Below are positions 13,701 to 26,200 of a stretch of 64,000 bases of DNA, in pieces. Location of the stretch: assembly GCF_024489055.1 (NCBI RefSeq), contig NC_090238.1, positions 18,879,092 through 18,943,091 on the forward strand, written 5' to 3'. This stretch comes from Chanodichthys erythropterus. Lineage: Eukaryota; Chordata; Actinopteri; Cypriniformes; Xenocyprididae. Numbering within the stretch: the first letter of the stretch is position 1; the number at the start of each line of letters is the position of its first letter. The notes under the pieces are model-generated. The model was not told the origin of the DNA and made no database searches. It saw only the letters and a list, made by a program, of their open reading frames with translations. Both the position numbers and the translations under genes were made by a program.

Positions 13701-16700
13701 TCACTTCATCGCCCAAAAAAACTGATCAACTGCATCTAAAATCTTTTTCTAAGAACCTCTTCTGGAGGGGCAGAAATTCTCCTCTGACAGCTTGCGGGTG
13801 GCAGCAGGCCTGACGTAGACGCAGGAGAGGGTATAATATGGTAGAGACTGTACGTCGGTCCAAACTACCCAGCTTTAGTGACCAGTCAGAGATCTTCCTT
13901 AGCTTTACAAGAGCATCCTGGGAGCAAACCTCATGCTGACGGTGGTAAAAGTGTCCTTCTACTGGGGAGAAGTTAAGCCAGTGGATCTCTTCTGTTTGAG
14001 GGGGGATTTGAATCTGAAAATGAAGTATATAACACCAAATTAAAGCACAGATGAGATGTTGGTTAAGATTAGATCATTAAAGTCAAAAAGTTAACCTGCT
14101 AACCTGATCAATGACATCTTTTTTGGCAGATCGCCACAGTAATTGACCAATGACATTGTAGAGTGGTCCTGTATTGCCGTGGCGGTACGGGCGATAGAGT
14201 AACTGGTCCCACCAGTACTTCACCCAATAGGGATCAACTCCCAAAAACAGGACAAGACCATACAAGTCTAAAAGATGACATATAAACCAAAAACAATTAT
14301 CATCTAATAATAAAACTGTCTAAAAATTTCCATTTTAGGTATTAAGTCAAAACATGGACTCAATGATTAATTTGTACTATTACTCTGGAAATTTAAGGAA
14401 GTACCACAACTGTTTTTCTGAACAGTAGTATGTATGTGTTTATACGCATCAAGATATTTTTTGAATGAAATATTAATTCTGCTCACCTTCCAAACCTCTC
14501 TGCACAGGTGTTCCACTGACACACCAACGATTAACAGATGTGAGCCGCAAAGCCATCTCTGCTGCCTGAATAGATCAAATTTTTAATAAAAACGAACATC
14601 CTTGCCTTTCCAAATGAAGCTGTTCTCTGATTGTGCTGTCTCTGAGATTAAAAATGAACAGGATAAATATCAGTAATATTAATGTGACATTGATGTGATC
14701 ACCTTAGCTGTGGTGCACTCCACCATCTGAGCTTCATCCAAGCAGACACGCCACCACTCCACGGCCACTAGTGGGCTCGGTATGGCCATGTAGCGCTTCT
14801 GGTTGCGGAATCGCCGGCCGTCTTTGCTGTTGCTGTGGGGGATGTCGACGTAATTGAGTTCAGTGCGCAGCACGTCGTAAGTAGTGATGACCACATCCTG
14901 CTCAGCCAGAATGTGGGGCTGGATGAAACCATGTCTCTTCACACCCTGATACACCTAAAATCAAGTTTTAAGTCATCATGAATTTAAAATAGACAATTCT
15001 TGTTTTGTTTTTTTGTTTTTTTAAAGGAATACTGCATTATTAAATATAAATGATTTATGCACTACATTTTTTCTTGTTCAGGAAACCATTTCACTCAGAT
15101 ATATATGTCAGAATAGAGAAGAAAAGACTATCACAGCTTCTGTTTCATGCCACATTTAACAAAGGATAAAGCCCGTTCACAACAAGGACGATAACTGTAA
15201 TGATAACTATAAAGTTTGAATGATAGTTCGAGTTTTATGATACTATAATGATATAAAGGAACAATATCGTTGGAATCATTTCAGAACATTTTTTTTCCAG
15301 CTGATGAGCAATAATCAGAATCCACTTGACTTTAAAAAGAGTGAGCACTGAAAGTAGCAGATGACAAAACTGCAGCATGTGCTTATTATAAACATAGTTA
15401 TTATGGTTATCTTTATAACTTATCATTCTTGGTTAGAACGGGCCTTAAAGGGATAGTTCACCCAGAAATAAATATGGGTAACCAGCAGAAGAAAGAAATT
15501 CAAACAGCTTCGGAACATCTTGAGGATGAGTAAATGATGACAGAATTTTTATCTTTGGGTAAACTATCCCTTTAAGTCTTTTAAATAAACAATGTGATCA
15601 AAAAAGAATCAAGGTCCCCACTACTGGTTTAACTAACTAAATAGTAGCAGTAGTAGCTCTCTAGTTGGTCCTTACCAGCACTCTAAGGGAGGAAGTATGA
15701 ATGTGCCGGTTAATTTCATCCACCCATTGGTGACAGATGGAGCTGGGTGAGATGATAAGAGTGGCTCCAGTAGACACAGGTGTCATTGCCACCAGGCAAT
15801 GAGGGCAATAAAAAGGAGTGGTTTCTAGGTTCTCCTCTTTGTAGTTGACACACTCTGCATGCTGCCACAGCAGACAATTGAGGCACTGAACACGAGGCTT
15901 ATAGTCCACCAACCCAAGCTCTCCACAGATGCATTCGAAGCGGTAATCTGAAGTATTAAATGGGACCACAGACGCTCTAGTTGGGGTTTCGAGTTCAGGC
16001 TTTAAGTTTTGTGTAAGATCTGATTCAGTACTCTCGATTTGGATGTTTTTTGTCATTTCATGTTGGGGTTTGTCTGCGGTTTCTTTATCATCTTCATCTG
16101 TGATGTCTACTGACGTCTTCTGTTGTGGATTCTCTGCGTCCAGAAGGGAATCTGGCTCACACTTCAGTTCCTCTGTCAGGAGAGGAGGTTCAACACTGTC
16201 TTCAGAATCTGAAGCTGTGGTATAAGAGGTCAGCGATGCCTCTTTATCCTGAGTAGAAACTCGACGAGATGTTCTCCTCGGAGTGGCCTTGTCAAAAGAT
16301 TTCTGCAAAAATAGAACAAAACATGAAAAAAATGCATGCTCCATTCTACACTTTCAAAGAATGTTTTTTGATTTAGAAAATGTATACTACAAAATAAAAT
16401 TACAAAAAATAATACAAATATATTTTTAATTAAAAAATTAAGCTAATTTATTAAATAACATCCATGTCCTAGAAAATATAATTCATACATGAACAAAGAT
16501 TAGTAGCTGCTATCATCTTTTTCAATCAGATTTTAAAAATGTAACTACTCATTTAATACTACTATATTTGTATAATTAAATATATATTTAATTTATGATT
16601 ATTAATTTAAGCTACAGTATATGAAGCTATACAATCTGGTGGTGTATCTGAGACACTTTAAATCCTGTAAAATCCTGTACTGGTTAAATAACAGTTATAA

Positions 16701-19700
16701 TAATAATAATAATAATAATAATAATTAAATAAAAAATAAAAAAAATTTACTACACCAAATAAAAATTTAAAACTCAATAGAAAAAGTGAAAATTACACAC
16801 AGTTCGATGAGCGACGGGCTTCTTCTTCTTTTCTTTGTAGTTCTTGCCCAGTTTGAAGGATCCTGCTAGCCCTCGTCCTTTGATCTGTTCCACAATCTTC
16901 TCACTAATGAGTTTGGTCAAGATTTTCTTTATGTGGTTACGGTTCTTTAGGGTGTCGTACTTGTACATGGTCCGTAAATATGCAAAAATGGCATTGATTG
17001 ACGCTCCTTTCCCAACCTTCATTTCCTTGATCGCAGTCAACAGCATCTCACGAACAGCTGAAAAGAGTGAGGAAGTGAATGCAATAACTTATTTATGCAA
17101 ATAGATGTTGTTCTTGGATCAACAACCTTAGCTGGTACTTGAATAACATTATCTAACCTATGACATGTTAAAGAATTAGTTCACTTCAGAAGTAAAATTT
17201 CCTGATAATTTACTCACCCTCATGTCATACAAGATGTTTATGTCTTTCTTTCTTCAGTCAAAAAGAAATTAAGAAGAAATTCTCCATATAGTTGACTTCA
17301 ATGGCTACCAACAGGTTGAAGGTCCCAAATGCAATTTCAGTGCAACTTCAAAGGGCTCTACACGATCCCAGCCGAGAAATAAGGGTCTTGCCTAGCAAAA
17401 CGATGCTCGTCTTGCACTGCTCTGCACTGCGCCACGCATTATGTAATTACGTGGAAAAGGTCATGCGGTAGGCGGAAATACCATGGTATGGTGAAGAATT
17501 CCATCTCATTTTCTCCTCTAATTTCAAAATTGTCCGACATAGTCGTTTTACCTTTTTTTTGTAAAAGCCATTTGACTTAATCTTTGCACGTTCGCTTTGT
17601 AAACACGTGTACTTCCGTCTACGTCACACGTGACCTTTCCAACATGATTACGTAATGCGTGGCGAATTGCAGAGCTAGTGAACGACGAGCATTTGTGGTT
17701 AAAAAGTATATATATTTTTATTTTTTTTAGAAAATGATTGATAGTTTCGCTAGATAAGACTCTTGTTCCTCATCTGGTATCATGTAGAGCCCTTTGAAGT
17801 TGCATTTAAACTGCAATTTGGACCTTCAACCCGTTGGTAGCCGTTCCTGGAATGTTTTCCTCAAAAACCATAATTTCTTTTCGACTGAAGAAAGAAAGAC
17901 ATAAACATCTTGGATAAAATGGGGGTGAGTAAATTACCAGGACATTTTAATTCTGAAGTGAACTAATCCTTTAAAATTAAAAAAAAAATTCCCTACCCCA
18001 AAAATATCATTAGTTGATATGAATGCTGTTCCAGGACTAATCAGGATGTTGATCCAGGAACTTGTCCTATTTGGTTAAATCAAATTTGGTAAAAATGAAA
18101 TGTTTCTAAAAACATTTTACCTGGATAAATGATCTTCTCCTTGGGTCTCACCTCATGTTTGATGGTTCGTTGTCTCTCTAATGGTGGAGGAGGGACAAAG
18201 TAATTCACAGATCGTCCCTAGAGAGGACAGAGACACAAAAAAAAACATTTCTAGAAAGCCAAAGAAATAATTCATTGTCCATTGCCATTTATTAGAAAAT
18301 TCTGGGAACACTTTACAAAAAAGTTTCATTTGTTAACATAATTTAGTGGTTCTCAAACTTTTTTTTTTTAAGTCACACCCCACCTTAATTTTTTTTTTTT
18401 TTAAATCTGGCTTTCTATGGCGAGGAACTTCTATGTCAGGCTTGTTTAGATGGCTAGTTCAGAAGTCAGTGAGAATTGGCGTTCGATACTGCTTTATAAA
18501 GCATCAACCGCTATTCACACACTAGAACGATGTTAGTTAACATTAACTAAAATTAATAAATGCTTTCAAAGTATTTTTCATTGTTAGTTCATGTTAATTT
18601 CTAATGTAAACATACAAAGATGAATAAATATACGTTAACAAAGATGAATAAATGCTGTAACAAATATTTGCTCATTTTCAGTTAATGTTAGTTAATGCAT
18701 CAAATATTGGAAACTTATTGTAAAGTGTTACTAAAATTACAATACTACAGAGCTTTTTCTGTAAACTAATTTGCATGCACTTAAGGGCACATGTAATTGT
18801 AAACTGACCGCAGGTAAAGTGAGAACCCCATGCTCCAGGTTTTGCCGGGTGTTACACAGAATAAGGGCCAGTACTTCCACGGTTTTCCCAAGCCCCATCT
18901 CATCAGCAAGGATCCCACCAGGCCAGTCCACTCCAGCAAGAGGAAACTCTCGGATCAAGCTGTGATTGAGGTCAGGGTAATTAGAACAATGACTTGCATG
19001 ACTGTTCTACAGCAAAATTTGATATATCATTGGATATTTCATGCACATCTGTTTTAACTACAGTTTCAGTATATTTTGCTCCAAGTAGAAAATACTCTTA
19101 CCATCCGGTGTAGGGATTGTAAAAGAGTTTTTTGCCACAAATAGTGACTATTTCCCTCCAAAGAAAATGCAACCTTTGCTCTGTGCAAGGAATACAAACA
19201 CTGAAAATTAGCACTGAATTATTCTCATGCACTGACATTCAGCAAAGATGATGATGATAAAAATTTGAAAAACACATCTGGACCTTGAGTGTTGCTGCTT
19301 TTGTACTTCTCTCTCCTCAGCATCCAGCTGACCGCCTGACTCTGATAGGGTCTCAGCACAGGTATGAGGCCGGGGTGCTGGACGTCGAAGCTCTGCTCCA
19401 CTGCTTCTGTCTGGTGGAGGTGTCTGACATAATCGTACAGCTCCTCAACGTTCTGACGCTCTAGATCAGTGTCACACTCCTCCTCTTCATTCTCCATCAC
19501 CTCTACCATTGACCCAAAATCAAATCACAATGGAATAAAGTCAAATCATAAAAGAATATTACAGGATATTTTTTCTAATTAATGTCTATGCACAGAATCT
19601 GCATCATATGTTGCCAGTTGGCAATCATTTCAGCTTGTCTCACAGTTTTTAAAAACAATTGAGTTTAACAGGCGAGATTAAAAGGCATCTATACTGTAAC

Positions 19701-20970
19701 CTGCATAAAGGCATATTTAAATTGTGTCTAAAATATTATTTGGAGAATATTTAGATTATGTTAAGTTATGTTATTACATTTATTTTTTAATCTAATGTGC
19801 ATTTATTTGTTTATTTGATCAAATCAAATTTTTGTTAATATTTATATTCATCTTTTACAGACCTCCTAGAATTCCCTTTCTGCCCCAAATTTGAAAACTT
19901 TGCTCAAGTGGATAGTTTTTAAGCTGGTTGTGATTTTTGCATTTACACTTGTGTAAATGACATCAAACTATTGCTCAGTGGGTCCTGTGGTGCAGCTCCA
20001 CCTCCAGGCTCAAGTGTATTACTGTTATTGTGTTTCCTGTTTGTTTTTACAAAATAGCAAAGAATGTACTTTTGATGCGACCGCTACACTTTTTGCTGAG
20101 AATCTAATTGGTGGCATATTAAAATGATATTTAAGATTACCGGGGATGACAAAGTCATGAAACAATTCCATTAATTTCTGCAGAAGCTGATTGGCTTTTT
20201 TAATGCGCCCATTTCCTTCACTGAGGAATTCTGGTCTGCCCAACCCTGATTCGAGAAGAAGAATTTTCAGCTGTTCAAAAAAGCAAATGGAGAGAAAACA
20301 CAGTGATTTGTTAATGTTTTAATAATTAGAGTAATGAATCCATAGTCACAATCCCACTTAATTCTTGTGATTGTGTAATACACACCTTCACGGATTCATC
20401 TCCTGAAGCATGGCACAATTTAATGACCTTTCTCTTCTGTAGCCAATCCAGATCCTCCAACAATTTTCCACCAAAGGAACATTCAATCGGCACAGGACAG
20501 ACAAGATCACTTCTGCCCGTCTCAACCTCCAATTCATCACTATTCAGTCTCAAAGTTAGTGTGTCACCTGTTTGCTGCAGGCAGAAGGAATCATCTCCAA
20601 GCACAAAAGGAATCTTTGGATACAGGTTAAACTCTCCAATCAGCGCGTTCCATCCCTGTTCGAGAGCAGAAAGAGGCATCACATTCAGTTCTATGGTATT
20701 AGGAAGAGAATCCTTTATGGAGCAGCTTGGATGCTCTTCTGATGGTCCTTCTTCTGTGCCTGCAGAAGATATAAAACACCGGCTTTCCTCTTCCTGGCTG
20801 CTCTCAAGCACCGGTCCAGGTTGACAGCTGTCTGACGGTGCTGGGACTGACTCCTGAATGTCTTCACAATCTCCTTCATTTCTCCGATCTTCAAGCATAT
20901 TCCACTCCACTCTCTTCTTGGCCTCCTCGTCCATGCGCACCGGCGGCGCGCGTTTCCTCCTGCTGCTCAT
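4740..20970 (-). CDS. shprh: SHPRH: SNF2-like helicase, PHD and RING E3 ubiquitin ligase
   Basis: SHPRH is a nuclear E3 that polyubiquitinates PCNA, linked to replication-fork damage tolerance (family knowledge). I assembled 29 coding exons, all GT/AG: 20386-20970, 20141-20270, 19284-19502, 19102-19180, 18809-18959, 18121-18217, 16801-17057, 15676-16302, 14703-14954, 14487-14565, 14104-14267, 13757-14013, 13548-13669, 13361-13449, 13180-13272, 12974-13081, 12742-12884, 12462-12635, 9540-9602, 8704-8929, 8478-8615, 8284-8385, 7621-7686, 7353-7541, 7146-7238, 6972-7058, 6309-6487, 6042-6122, 4740-4836. They total 4947 nt, exactly 1649 codons with the stop, close to the 1683 aa of human SHPRH. 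Domains: Walker A DEMGLGKT (357-364), linker-histone H15 (about 425-500), PHD finger (about 630-675), DEAQ box (788-791), SGTP motif III (about 817), coiled regions (about 1000-1350), RING with CPIC, CGHCFC and CAIC (1397-1443), helicase motif VI AIGRVHRIGQTK (about 1580). No breaks are seen. Introns carry several MITEs. Confidence 0.96.
4918..5760. mobile_element. Palindromic MITE with TTAA ends (last shprh intron)
   Basis: The element begins TTAAAGAATAGTTCAC and ends with GTAAACTATCCCTTTAA, with TTAA at both edges (4918-4921 and 5757-5760). The two halves are inverted copies: the segment around 5108-5200 (TTCCAAGTGTTCTGAG, AATCAAGATTAACAAAAACA) returns inverted around 5320-5560. No transposase frame is present. 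This is the common cyprinid family whose ends read AGTTCACCCAAAAATGA. Confidence 0.75.
8957..9202. mobile_element. Palindromic MITE beginning CACTTTACAATAAGG (shprh intron)
   Basis: It starts AACACTTTACAATAAGG and contains inverted GTTAATGTTAGTTAAT-type stretches, the hallmarks of an abundant fish MITE. The expected right end (CCTTATTGTAAAGTG) is missing, so this copy is truncated on the right. A second copy sits at 18306-18732. Confidence 0.65.
9669..10351. mobile_element. TTAA-flanked non-autonomous element, 0.68 kb
   Basis: The terminal inverted repeats are AAAGGTCCCATTTTTCGTG on the left and CACGAAGAACGGGACCTTT on the right (17 of 19 match), flanked by TTAA at 9669-9672 and 10348-10351. 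This suits a piggyBac- or Kolobok-like TTAA integrator. Inside, on the plus strand around 9960-10150, a 64-codon frame contains LPYQFEQE, resembling a short conserved motif I associate with coding fragments captured by fish elements. The element sits in an shprh intron. Confidence 0.7.
10565..12420. mobile_element. hAT-like element of about 1.86 kb, decayed
   Basis: The left end CAGGGTTTCTGCAGG and the right end (inverted) CATGGTATCCGCAGG are imperfect terminal repeats. Subterminal TTAATGCTTTTTAATG blocks occur at both ends (about 10600 and 12385). This pattern matches a common fish hAT family. No transposase frame of useful length survives. A small palindromic element (11083-11192) is inserted inside. 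The right end stops about 40 bp from an shprh exon. Confidence 0.6.
11083..11192. mobile_element. Small palindromic MITE, copy 1
   Basis: Arms GCCTGCATCTCAATGAACAT and ATGCACATTGGGATGCAGGC are inverted copies around a short AT-rich loop; both arms contain CCTAAATAGTA or TACTATTTAGG. A second copy of the same family is at 30241-30344. No coding capacity. Confidence 0.65.
15171..15444. mobile_element. Palindromic MITE with CCCGTTC ends (shprh intron)
   Basis: The left end CCCGTTCACAACAAGGACGA and the right end TTGGTTAGAACGGG are inverted, and GATAACT/AGTTATC blocks repeat inward from both ends. It abuts directly on the next element at 15445. No coding frame. Confidence 0.6.
15445..15575. mobile_element. 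Short palindromic MITE with TTAA ends
   Basis: 131 bp running from TTAAAGGGATAGTTCACCC to GGGTAAACTATCCCTTTAA, with TTAA at both edges. It is a short member of the same family as 4918-5760, 53931-54265 and 56461-57284. Confidence 0.75.
16694..16728. repeat. (TAA)n microsatellite
   Basis: A run of about ten TAA/AAT trinucleotides just 3' (minus sense) of the H15-encoding shprh exon. Confidence 0.8.
17170..17974. mobile_element. Palindromic MITE (AATTAGTTCACTTC family), 0.8 kb
   Basis: The left end AAAGAATTAGTTCACTTCAG and the right end CTGAAGTGAACTAATCCTTT are inverted. Inside, CATACAAGATGTTTATGTC and AGAAAGACATAAACATCTTG, and GGCTCTACA and TGTAGAGCC, pair across the element. It lies in the intron between the H15 exon and the exon before it (minus sense). 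Related copies: 22234-22530, 59667-60362 and 63582-64000. Confidence 0.75.
18306..18732. mobile_element. Palindromic MITE (CACTTTACAA ends), copy 2
   Basis: Left end GGAACACTTTACAAAAAAG, right end CTTATTGTAAAGTGTTACT; inside are GTTAACATTAACTAAAATTA and AGTTAATGTTAGTTAATGC in opposite sense. A T-rich segment near 18350-18420 has no counterpart in the other arm and may be a further insertion. Confidence 0.65.
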
Positions 20971-21503
20971 AGTGGAAACCTGCAGAGATGCAATGACACA
21001 AAGTTTAATTATCCTATTTATTTACCATTTTGAATTAAAATGCTTCAAATTAAATGAGAGTAAATGCATCAGCAAGCATGAGCAGATTTATATACCACTT
21101 TAATTTGAAGCAGAAATATATGGGTATTGTGTCAATTTTTAATTTTTATTGCAAATAAATACACGAATCTGTTTAAACAAAACCTTACCGTTACAAAACT
21201 ACACAGTCTCTCCTTTACAGAATCACGTATTCTGCACTATATTACACTGCAATAGATCAGACTGTAGCTATAAATCTATTTTTATTATGCACACAACCAA
21301 ATGTGGTAACAGATTGATGTTACTGCACTAATCTACTTACTTGGTAAATACACAAATGCATGATTTTTATATTAAAAAAGGTCAACTGAAAACAACTCCG
21401 TAGAATGTCAGTGTAAATAAACAATATCAGAATTGAAAAGATATATTCCATTCATTAAGTCAAACGATGCAATTACAGACTATCATCAGCAGTCGAAATG
21501 TAC

Positions 21504-21650
21504 CTTTGTTTTGCTTTGGGATGTGTTCTTGTCAGCCGCAAATATATGGCATAAAATAACTTTTATTAGCACCAAAACCAGCGGGACATTTTCATGCGTT
21601 TATCCGCCATATTTAAAACACAGGAAGCGACGTCAGTCTGAACCAAAACA
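21504..21650 (-). promoter_or_regulatory. shprh: Putative shprh promoter and 5' non-coding exon
   Basis: On the minus strand a TATA-less cluster of housekeeping-type sites lies about 0.65 kb upstream of the shprh ATG exon: a CRE/ATF-like TGACGTCG (21628-21635), an ETS-like CTTCCTG (21621-21627) and a YY1-like ATGGCGG (21604-21610). A good donor (AAAG followed by GTACAT) follows at 21503, and the coding exon has an acceptor at 20980-20981, so a non-coding first exon near 21504-21610 fits. An ATG within the YY1 site opens only a 14-codon upstream frame. The start site is inferred. Confidence 0.5.
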
Positions 21651-21889
21651 ATGCCACTGCACTGTAATATCTCAAACACTGGATGGCGCTAAACAGCATT
21701 TTACAGAGAAGTATAGGAGTCTTTTAGTCATATTTCATATACGTTTGGATAGATTTATTTGGTTTGGAAAAAATGGGTCACGTGGAAGTTGAATTATTAT
21801 AATCCGTAGGCTAATTATAACGGATGTAGTGCTTCTGCAGATATGTATTCACGCCTTGTTGAATATTTTGCTAAATTGTTTACTCAGTA

Positions 21890-22140
21890 AACTGCAGTAA
21901 GTTTTTTCCTATCAAAATTAAAATGAAAATTCAAATGCTTAAAAAGATCAAATAATAAATCAAAGTTTCAAAACAGCTGCTCAAATGATAAATCAAATGC
22001 TTAAATGCAATTTCATTTCCTCATTTGGGGAAGCATGAACTGTATCAAAAATCAAATTAAAACTAATTTGTATTTGATTTTTAATTTTCATTATTAACCC
22101 AGTATAAACCTGTCATAATTAAATCTATAATTCAATGCTC
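21890..22140. mobile_element. Possible small inverted-repeat element upstream of shprh
   Basis: AAAATTAAAATGAAAATTCAAAT near 21915 is matched in opposite sense by ATTTGATTTTTAATTTTCATT near 22070. The arms are AT-rich, so chance similarity is possible. No ends or target duplication could be fixed. Confidence 0.3.
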
Positions 22141-22233
22141 AAACTGACACTGCAGATGATAAAGGCGTGTGGGCGGAGTTTTGAGGCGGAAGAGGAGACT
22201 TTCTTGCTTGCAGATTTGGGCAAAGAGTGAAGC

Positions 22234-22530
22234 TTAAAGGATTAGTCCACTTTTAAATAAACTTTTGCTGATAATTTACTCACCCCTCCTCCATGGCATT
22301 CAAGATGTTCATGTCTTTCTTTCTTCAGTTGAAAAGAAATGAAGGTTTTTGACGAAAATATTCCAGGATTATTCTCCATATAGTGGACTTCAGTGGCCTC
22401 CAAACGGTTGGAGGTCAAAATTACAGTTTCAGTGCAGCTTCAAAGTGCTTTAAACAATACCAGACGAGGAATAAGGGTCTTATCTAGTGAAACGATCAGT
22501 CATTTTCAAAAAAAAAAAAAATGTAAATGT
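22234..22530. mobile_element. Half copy of the AATTAGTTCACTT palindromic MITE
   Basis: It starts TTAAAGGATTAGTCCAC and follows the left arm of the 17170-17974 and 59667-60362 elements (CAAGATGTTCATGTC, CTTCAGTGGCC, ACGATCAGTCATTTTC), then stops at a poly-A tract near 22515 with no right arm. The rest of 21650-23271, between shprh and the membrane-protein gene, holds no gene I can support. Confidence 0.65.
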
Positions 22531-23271
22531 ATATGCTTCTTATAAACAAATGTTAGCCTTCTAAGTGCGATTTTTTTCTGATTATATGCAAGCATGAATT
22601 CATGAAATCTAGAGTGGGTCAAGATCAAGCATCAACAACCTAACAATTCTTACCAAGCCCAAAATTAAGCTAAGGAACATCACGTCCCAGGCATTGCCAA
22701 TTAGATCCCTATTAAACAATCCACAGACTGTGAAAAAAAAATAAATAAATAAATTTCAGACCTTGCATAAGTATTTAACAAAAATTATAGGACAGTGTCC
22801 AAGCACATGTGAGGAATTAAATGACTAGAAAAGAGGACAACAGACAGGATGATAATAGAGATATATATATTTGACCCGTAATTCTTATTAAGAGCAATTT
22901 TAGAAATTCTGTTACGAAGAGAAAAACATTTTATATAAATGTAACAAGGAATCCCATCAATGTAGAAAATATGCAACAAAACACACACAATAAACATGTT
23001 CATGATGTAAATATATAAAACATTGTGCACTTTACATGGTGAAGCCAATAGTACTTGGCTTAGTCACACAGTTTGACCTTTTAAGACTGAAGAATAACAC
23101 TCATCATTACAGCTTCATTAGATGTCAGAGCGCCGCCTCGCTTCACCTTCTAACCACTTCAGTGGGCAGCACTTTTACTTTTTATGTGCATTGACACTTG
23201 GCATTTCTTGGTCAACTCTCATGCAGCAGTTATGAAAAACATTGATTGTTCATGTGATTTATATTTTCGTA

Positions 23272-26200
23272 TTATAGCCAGTCACTAGTCTCCACAGCAA
23301 CCGCGTCTTTGTCAAGTAGGTCATGCTGTTCTGCTGGTTCCTCCTCATTTGAATCAAATTCTGGTGGCAGTGCGGTTTCTTCTGGCAGCTGGATACACAC
23401 CTAAACCCAAACATTTACATTGCATTCAGAGAATACCAAGGTTTATCAAGTTTAATGTGGAGCTGGCATGTAAAATTGCCCTTAAAACAATCAATAACCC
23501 AAAATGATTCCATATTGAATTTTGATTTGTGTCTTGAGTGCACTCAATTCAGAGGCAAGTCAACTTTTAATGCTACTTCTATGCTGCTGTGCAAGTATTA
23601 GTATATCCTTCAAAAAAGTGCATATAATTATTGTATGCAGTTCTATTTACCCTCCTAGTGACAGTTGTTCTCCACGGGCAGCGCATCCGGAGGAAAGAAG
23701 TGCAGGCCAAGAAACAGCGACAGGAGAATACAACCTCCACCACTGACATCAGAATCAATGGAAACCATAGGATTAATGTAGTACCCTGGAGAGAGAAATT
23801 ATATATATATATTTTATATATATATATACACACACACACCTCAAATTAGAATATCATGAAAAAGTTTCTTCCTGTAATTTAATTCAAAAAGTAAAACTTA
23901 AATATATTCTATATTTATTAGACAAAGTAAAATATTTCCAGACTTTTTTGTGTTCATTTTGATGATTACTGCTTGCTGCTCATCAAAAAAAAAAAAAAAA
24001 AAAAAAAAAATATCAGTATCTCAAATTATTATAATTTTTAATTTCAAATTCTATTAAATCACCCTTCTCAGGGTATAAATACTAGGGTTGGGCAACTAAG
24101 GTATAATGCCGATCCGATACGCATCTCTATACAAAGTATCCGATCTGATATATTAACGATACATGTGTGGCATTTTGCGATGCAATACGATACGATTCAC
24201 ACCATATCATGATACGATGCGATAATTCAGCACTAGCTAATTAGATCAAGTTTATGTGGTGATGTGAAAGAGGATGCGGTGCCACTGAATTAGTTTGATT
24301 ATTTATTAACCAAGTAAAACCAATACTTTTTTACAAACTGGCTTTTCTCTCAGTGTCGGTTTCAGGGGCGTAAATTTCATCGGACAGTAGGGGGGGACAA
24401 TAAACATAACATTTCTCAAGAGCAATTTTTGAAGGGGACACAAATAATACAGCCAGAATTTTACTTATAAAGGATATATCATATATGTAATGTTACACAG
24501 AAGAAAACCTTACTACTATTATTAGTGTAGCATGTAGACTGCCATTATGCTCAACGTTTCTCTTTGGTTCAATTAACAAAACTGACTAAATTGACCAAAA
24601 TATTCAAAATCATTTATTTATTGGAATATTTTTGAAGTTGTTTACAACCAAGTCACCAAAATACGATGAATACACTTTGAGCAAAACCCAACACACAACA
24701 GTAAATCTACTAGCCTTATTACAGTTCACATTCTTATCACAATGTTAATTGTTGGTGTGGGTGACTTATCTTATAATATCCAACAAGCTATGGTAAACAA
24801 GCTACCAAACACGCTAAGTAACATTATAATCGCTAAAATAGCGGACTCACGGAAAAAAAAAATCATGTTATCATCTTGCTTTTTTTGTTATGACTAATTA
24901 CTCAGCGTCATCAGCATTACAACAAAAATAACCACTTCATCCGATGTTTTTGAATAAAATAGCCTTAAAAGCCTACTTACTAGAGCTCCTTTCAACCACT
25001 GTCTGTCTCCACTCCCGCCGGCGCCGCTGGATTTCTACCATAGACTGTACACGCACGAGTGTGACGTGCGCGGTGGACCAAACCACTGTGAGGCAAGGGA
25101 GGGGTGACTCAAAATGTTTCTAAACTTAAACGCCTGTTTGCGTTTGTATTACTTTACTTCTTACACAATTATTTTAAGGATATATAATTTACTTACAATA
25201 CTTAGAGTGGTTTTTAATTATAATTTTTTTTTGGGGGACAGCACTCAGATTTGGGGGGGGGGGGGGGGGGGGGGGGGTCATTTCCCCCCCCCCGCGATTT
25301 ACGCCCCTGGTCGGTTTACAGTATTGGGCCATTTTAGAACACATGGCACATATTATTTAAGAATTTCCAAGATAAACAGAACGTATAAGTGCAATATATA
25401 CTAAAAAAAAAAATCTTTGCAGAAGGCTTATCATTGCACAACAAGAATTGTGATTTCACTTTTTAACTTCTCGGCGTCCGACGTTTGTTTTGCTTACTCC
25501 TCGCGCTTCCTGACAACTACCTTTGAGCGCATCACTGGCTTCATCCGCGCAGCTGATACATTGAGTTGTAGTGTACACACATCCGCAAGTCCGTTGCTTA
25601 GGCCTACTTTATGTAGGTCGATTAAATTATGCGCAAAAAACAGGTTGACAACACTTGTTAATAAATAAATAAATACATTCTGTATTAAAAGGATAAGCTG
25701 TATCTCGGAAAAACCGATGCATCTCGATTTGCTTCCAAAATTTAATTCATCCTCTGCTGCTCTACCGATGCACTCGCATCGTGCACGCACATGACCACGC
25801 ATCGATACATATCGGTTAATCTTCCCATCCCTAATAAATACTGGTTTTAGGTCAGTAATCCCAACAGCAGTCATGGGGAAGTCTGCTGACTTGACAGCTG
25901 TCCAGAAGATGATCATCAAGACCCTCTGCAATGAGGGTAAGCCAGAGGGTCATTGCTGAAAGAGCTGGCTGTTCGCAGAGTGCTGTGCCAAAGCATATTC
26001 ATGGAAAGTTGACTGGAAGGAAAAAGTGTGGTAGGAAAAGGTGTACAAGTGAAAGGAATGACCGCAGGCTTGAGACGATTGTCAGGCGAAGCCGATTTAA
26101 GAACGTAGGAGAGCTTCAAAAGAAGTGAACTGAAGCTGGAGTCAGTGCATCAAGAGCCACACAGACATCTTCAGGAAATGGGCTCCAACTGTCGCATTCC

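Noticed and set aside
21566..21610. Upstream ATG as the shprh start
   Set aside because: The frame stops after 14 codons; the ATG at 20970 opens the family-like N-terminus and gives a closed model.
25114..25404. Gly-rich frame across the G run
   Set aside because: It is a translation of the homopolymer within a non-coding hAT element.
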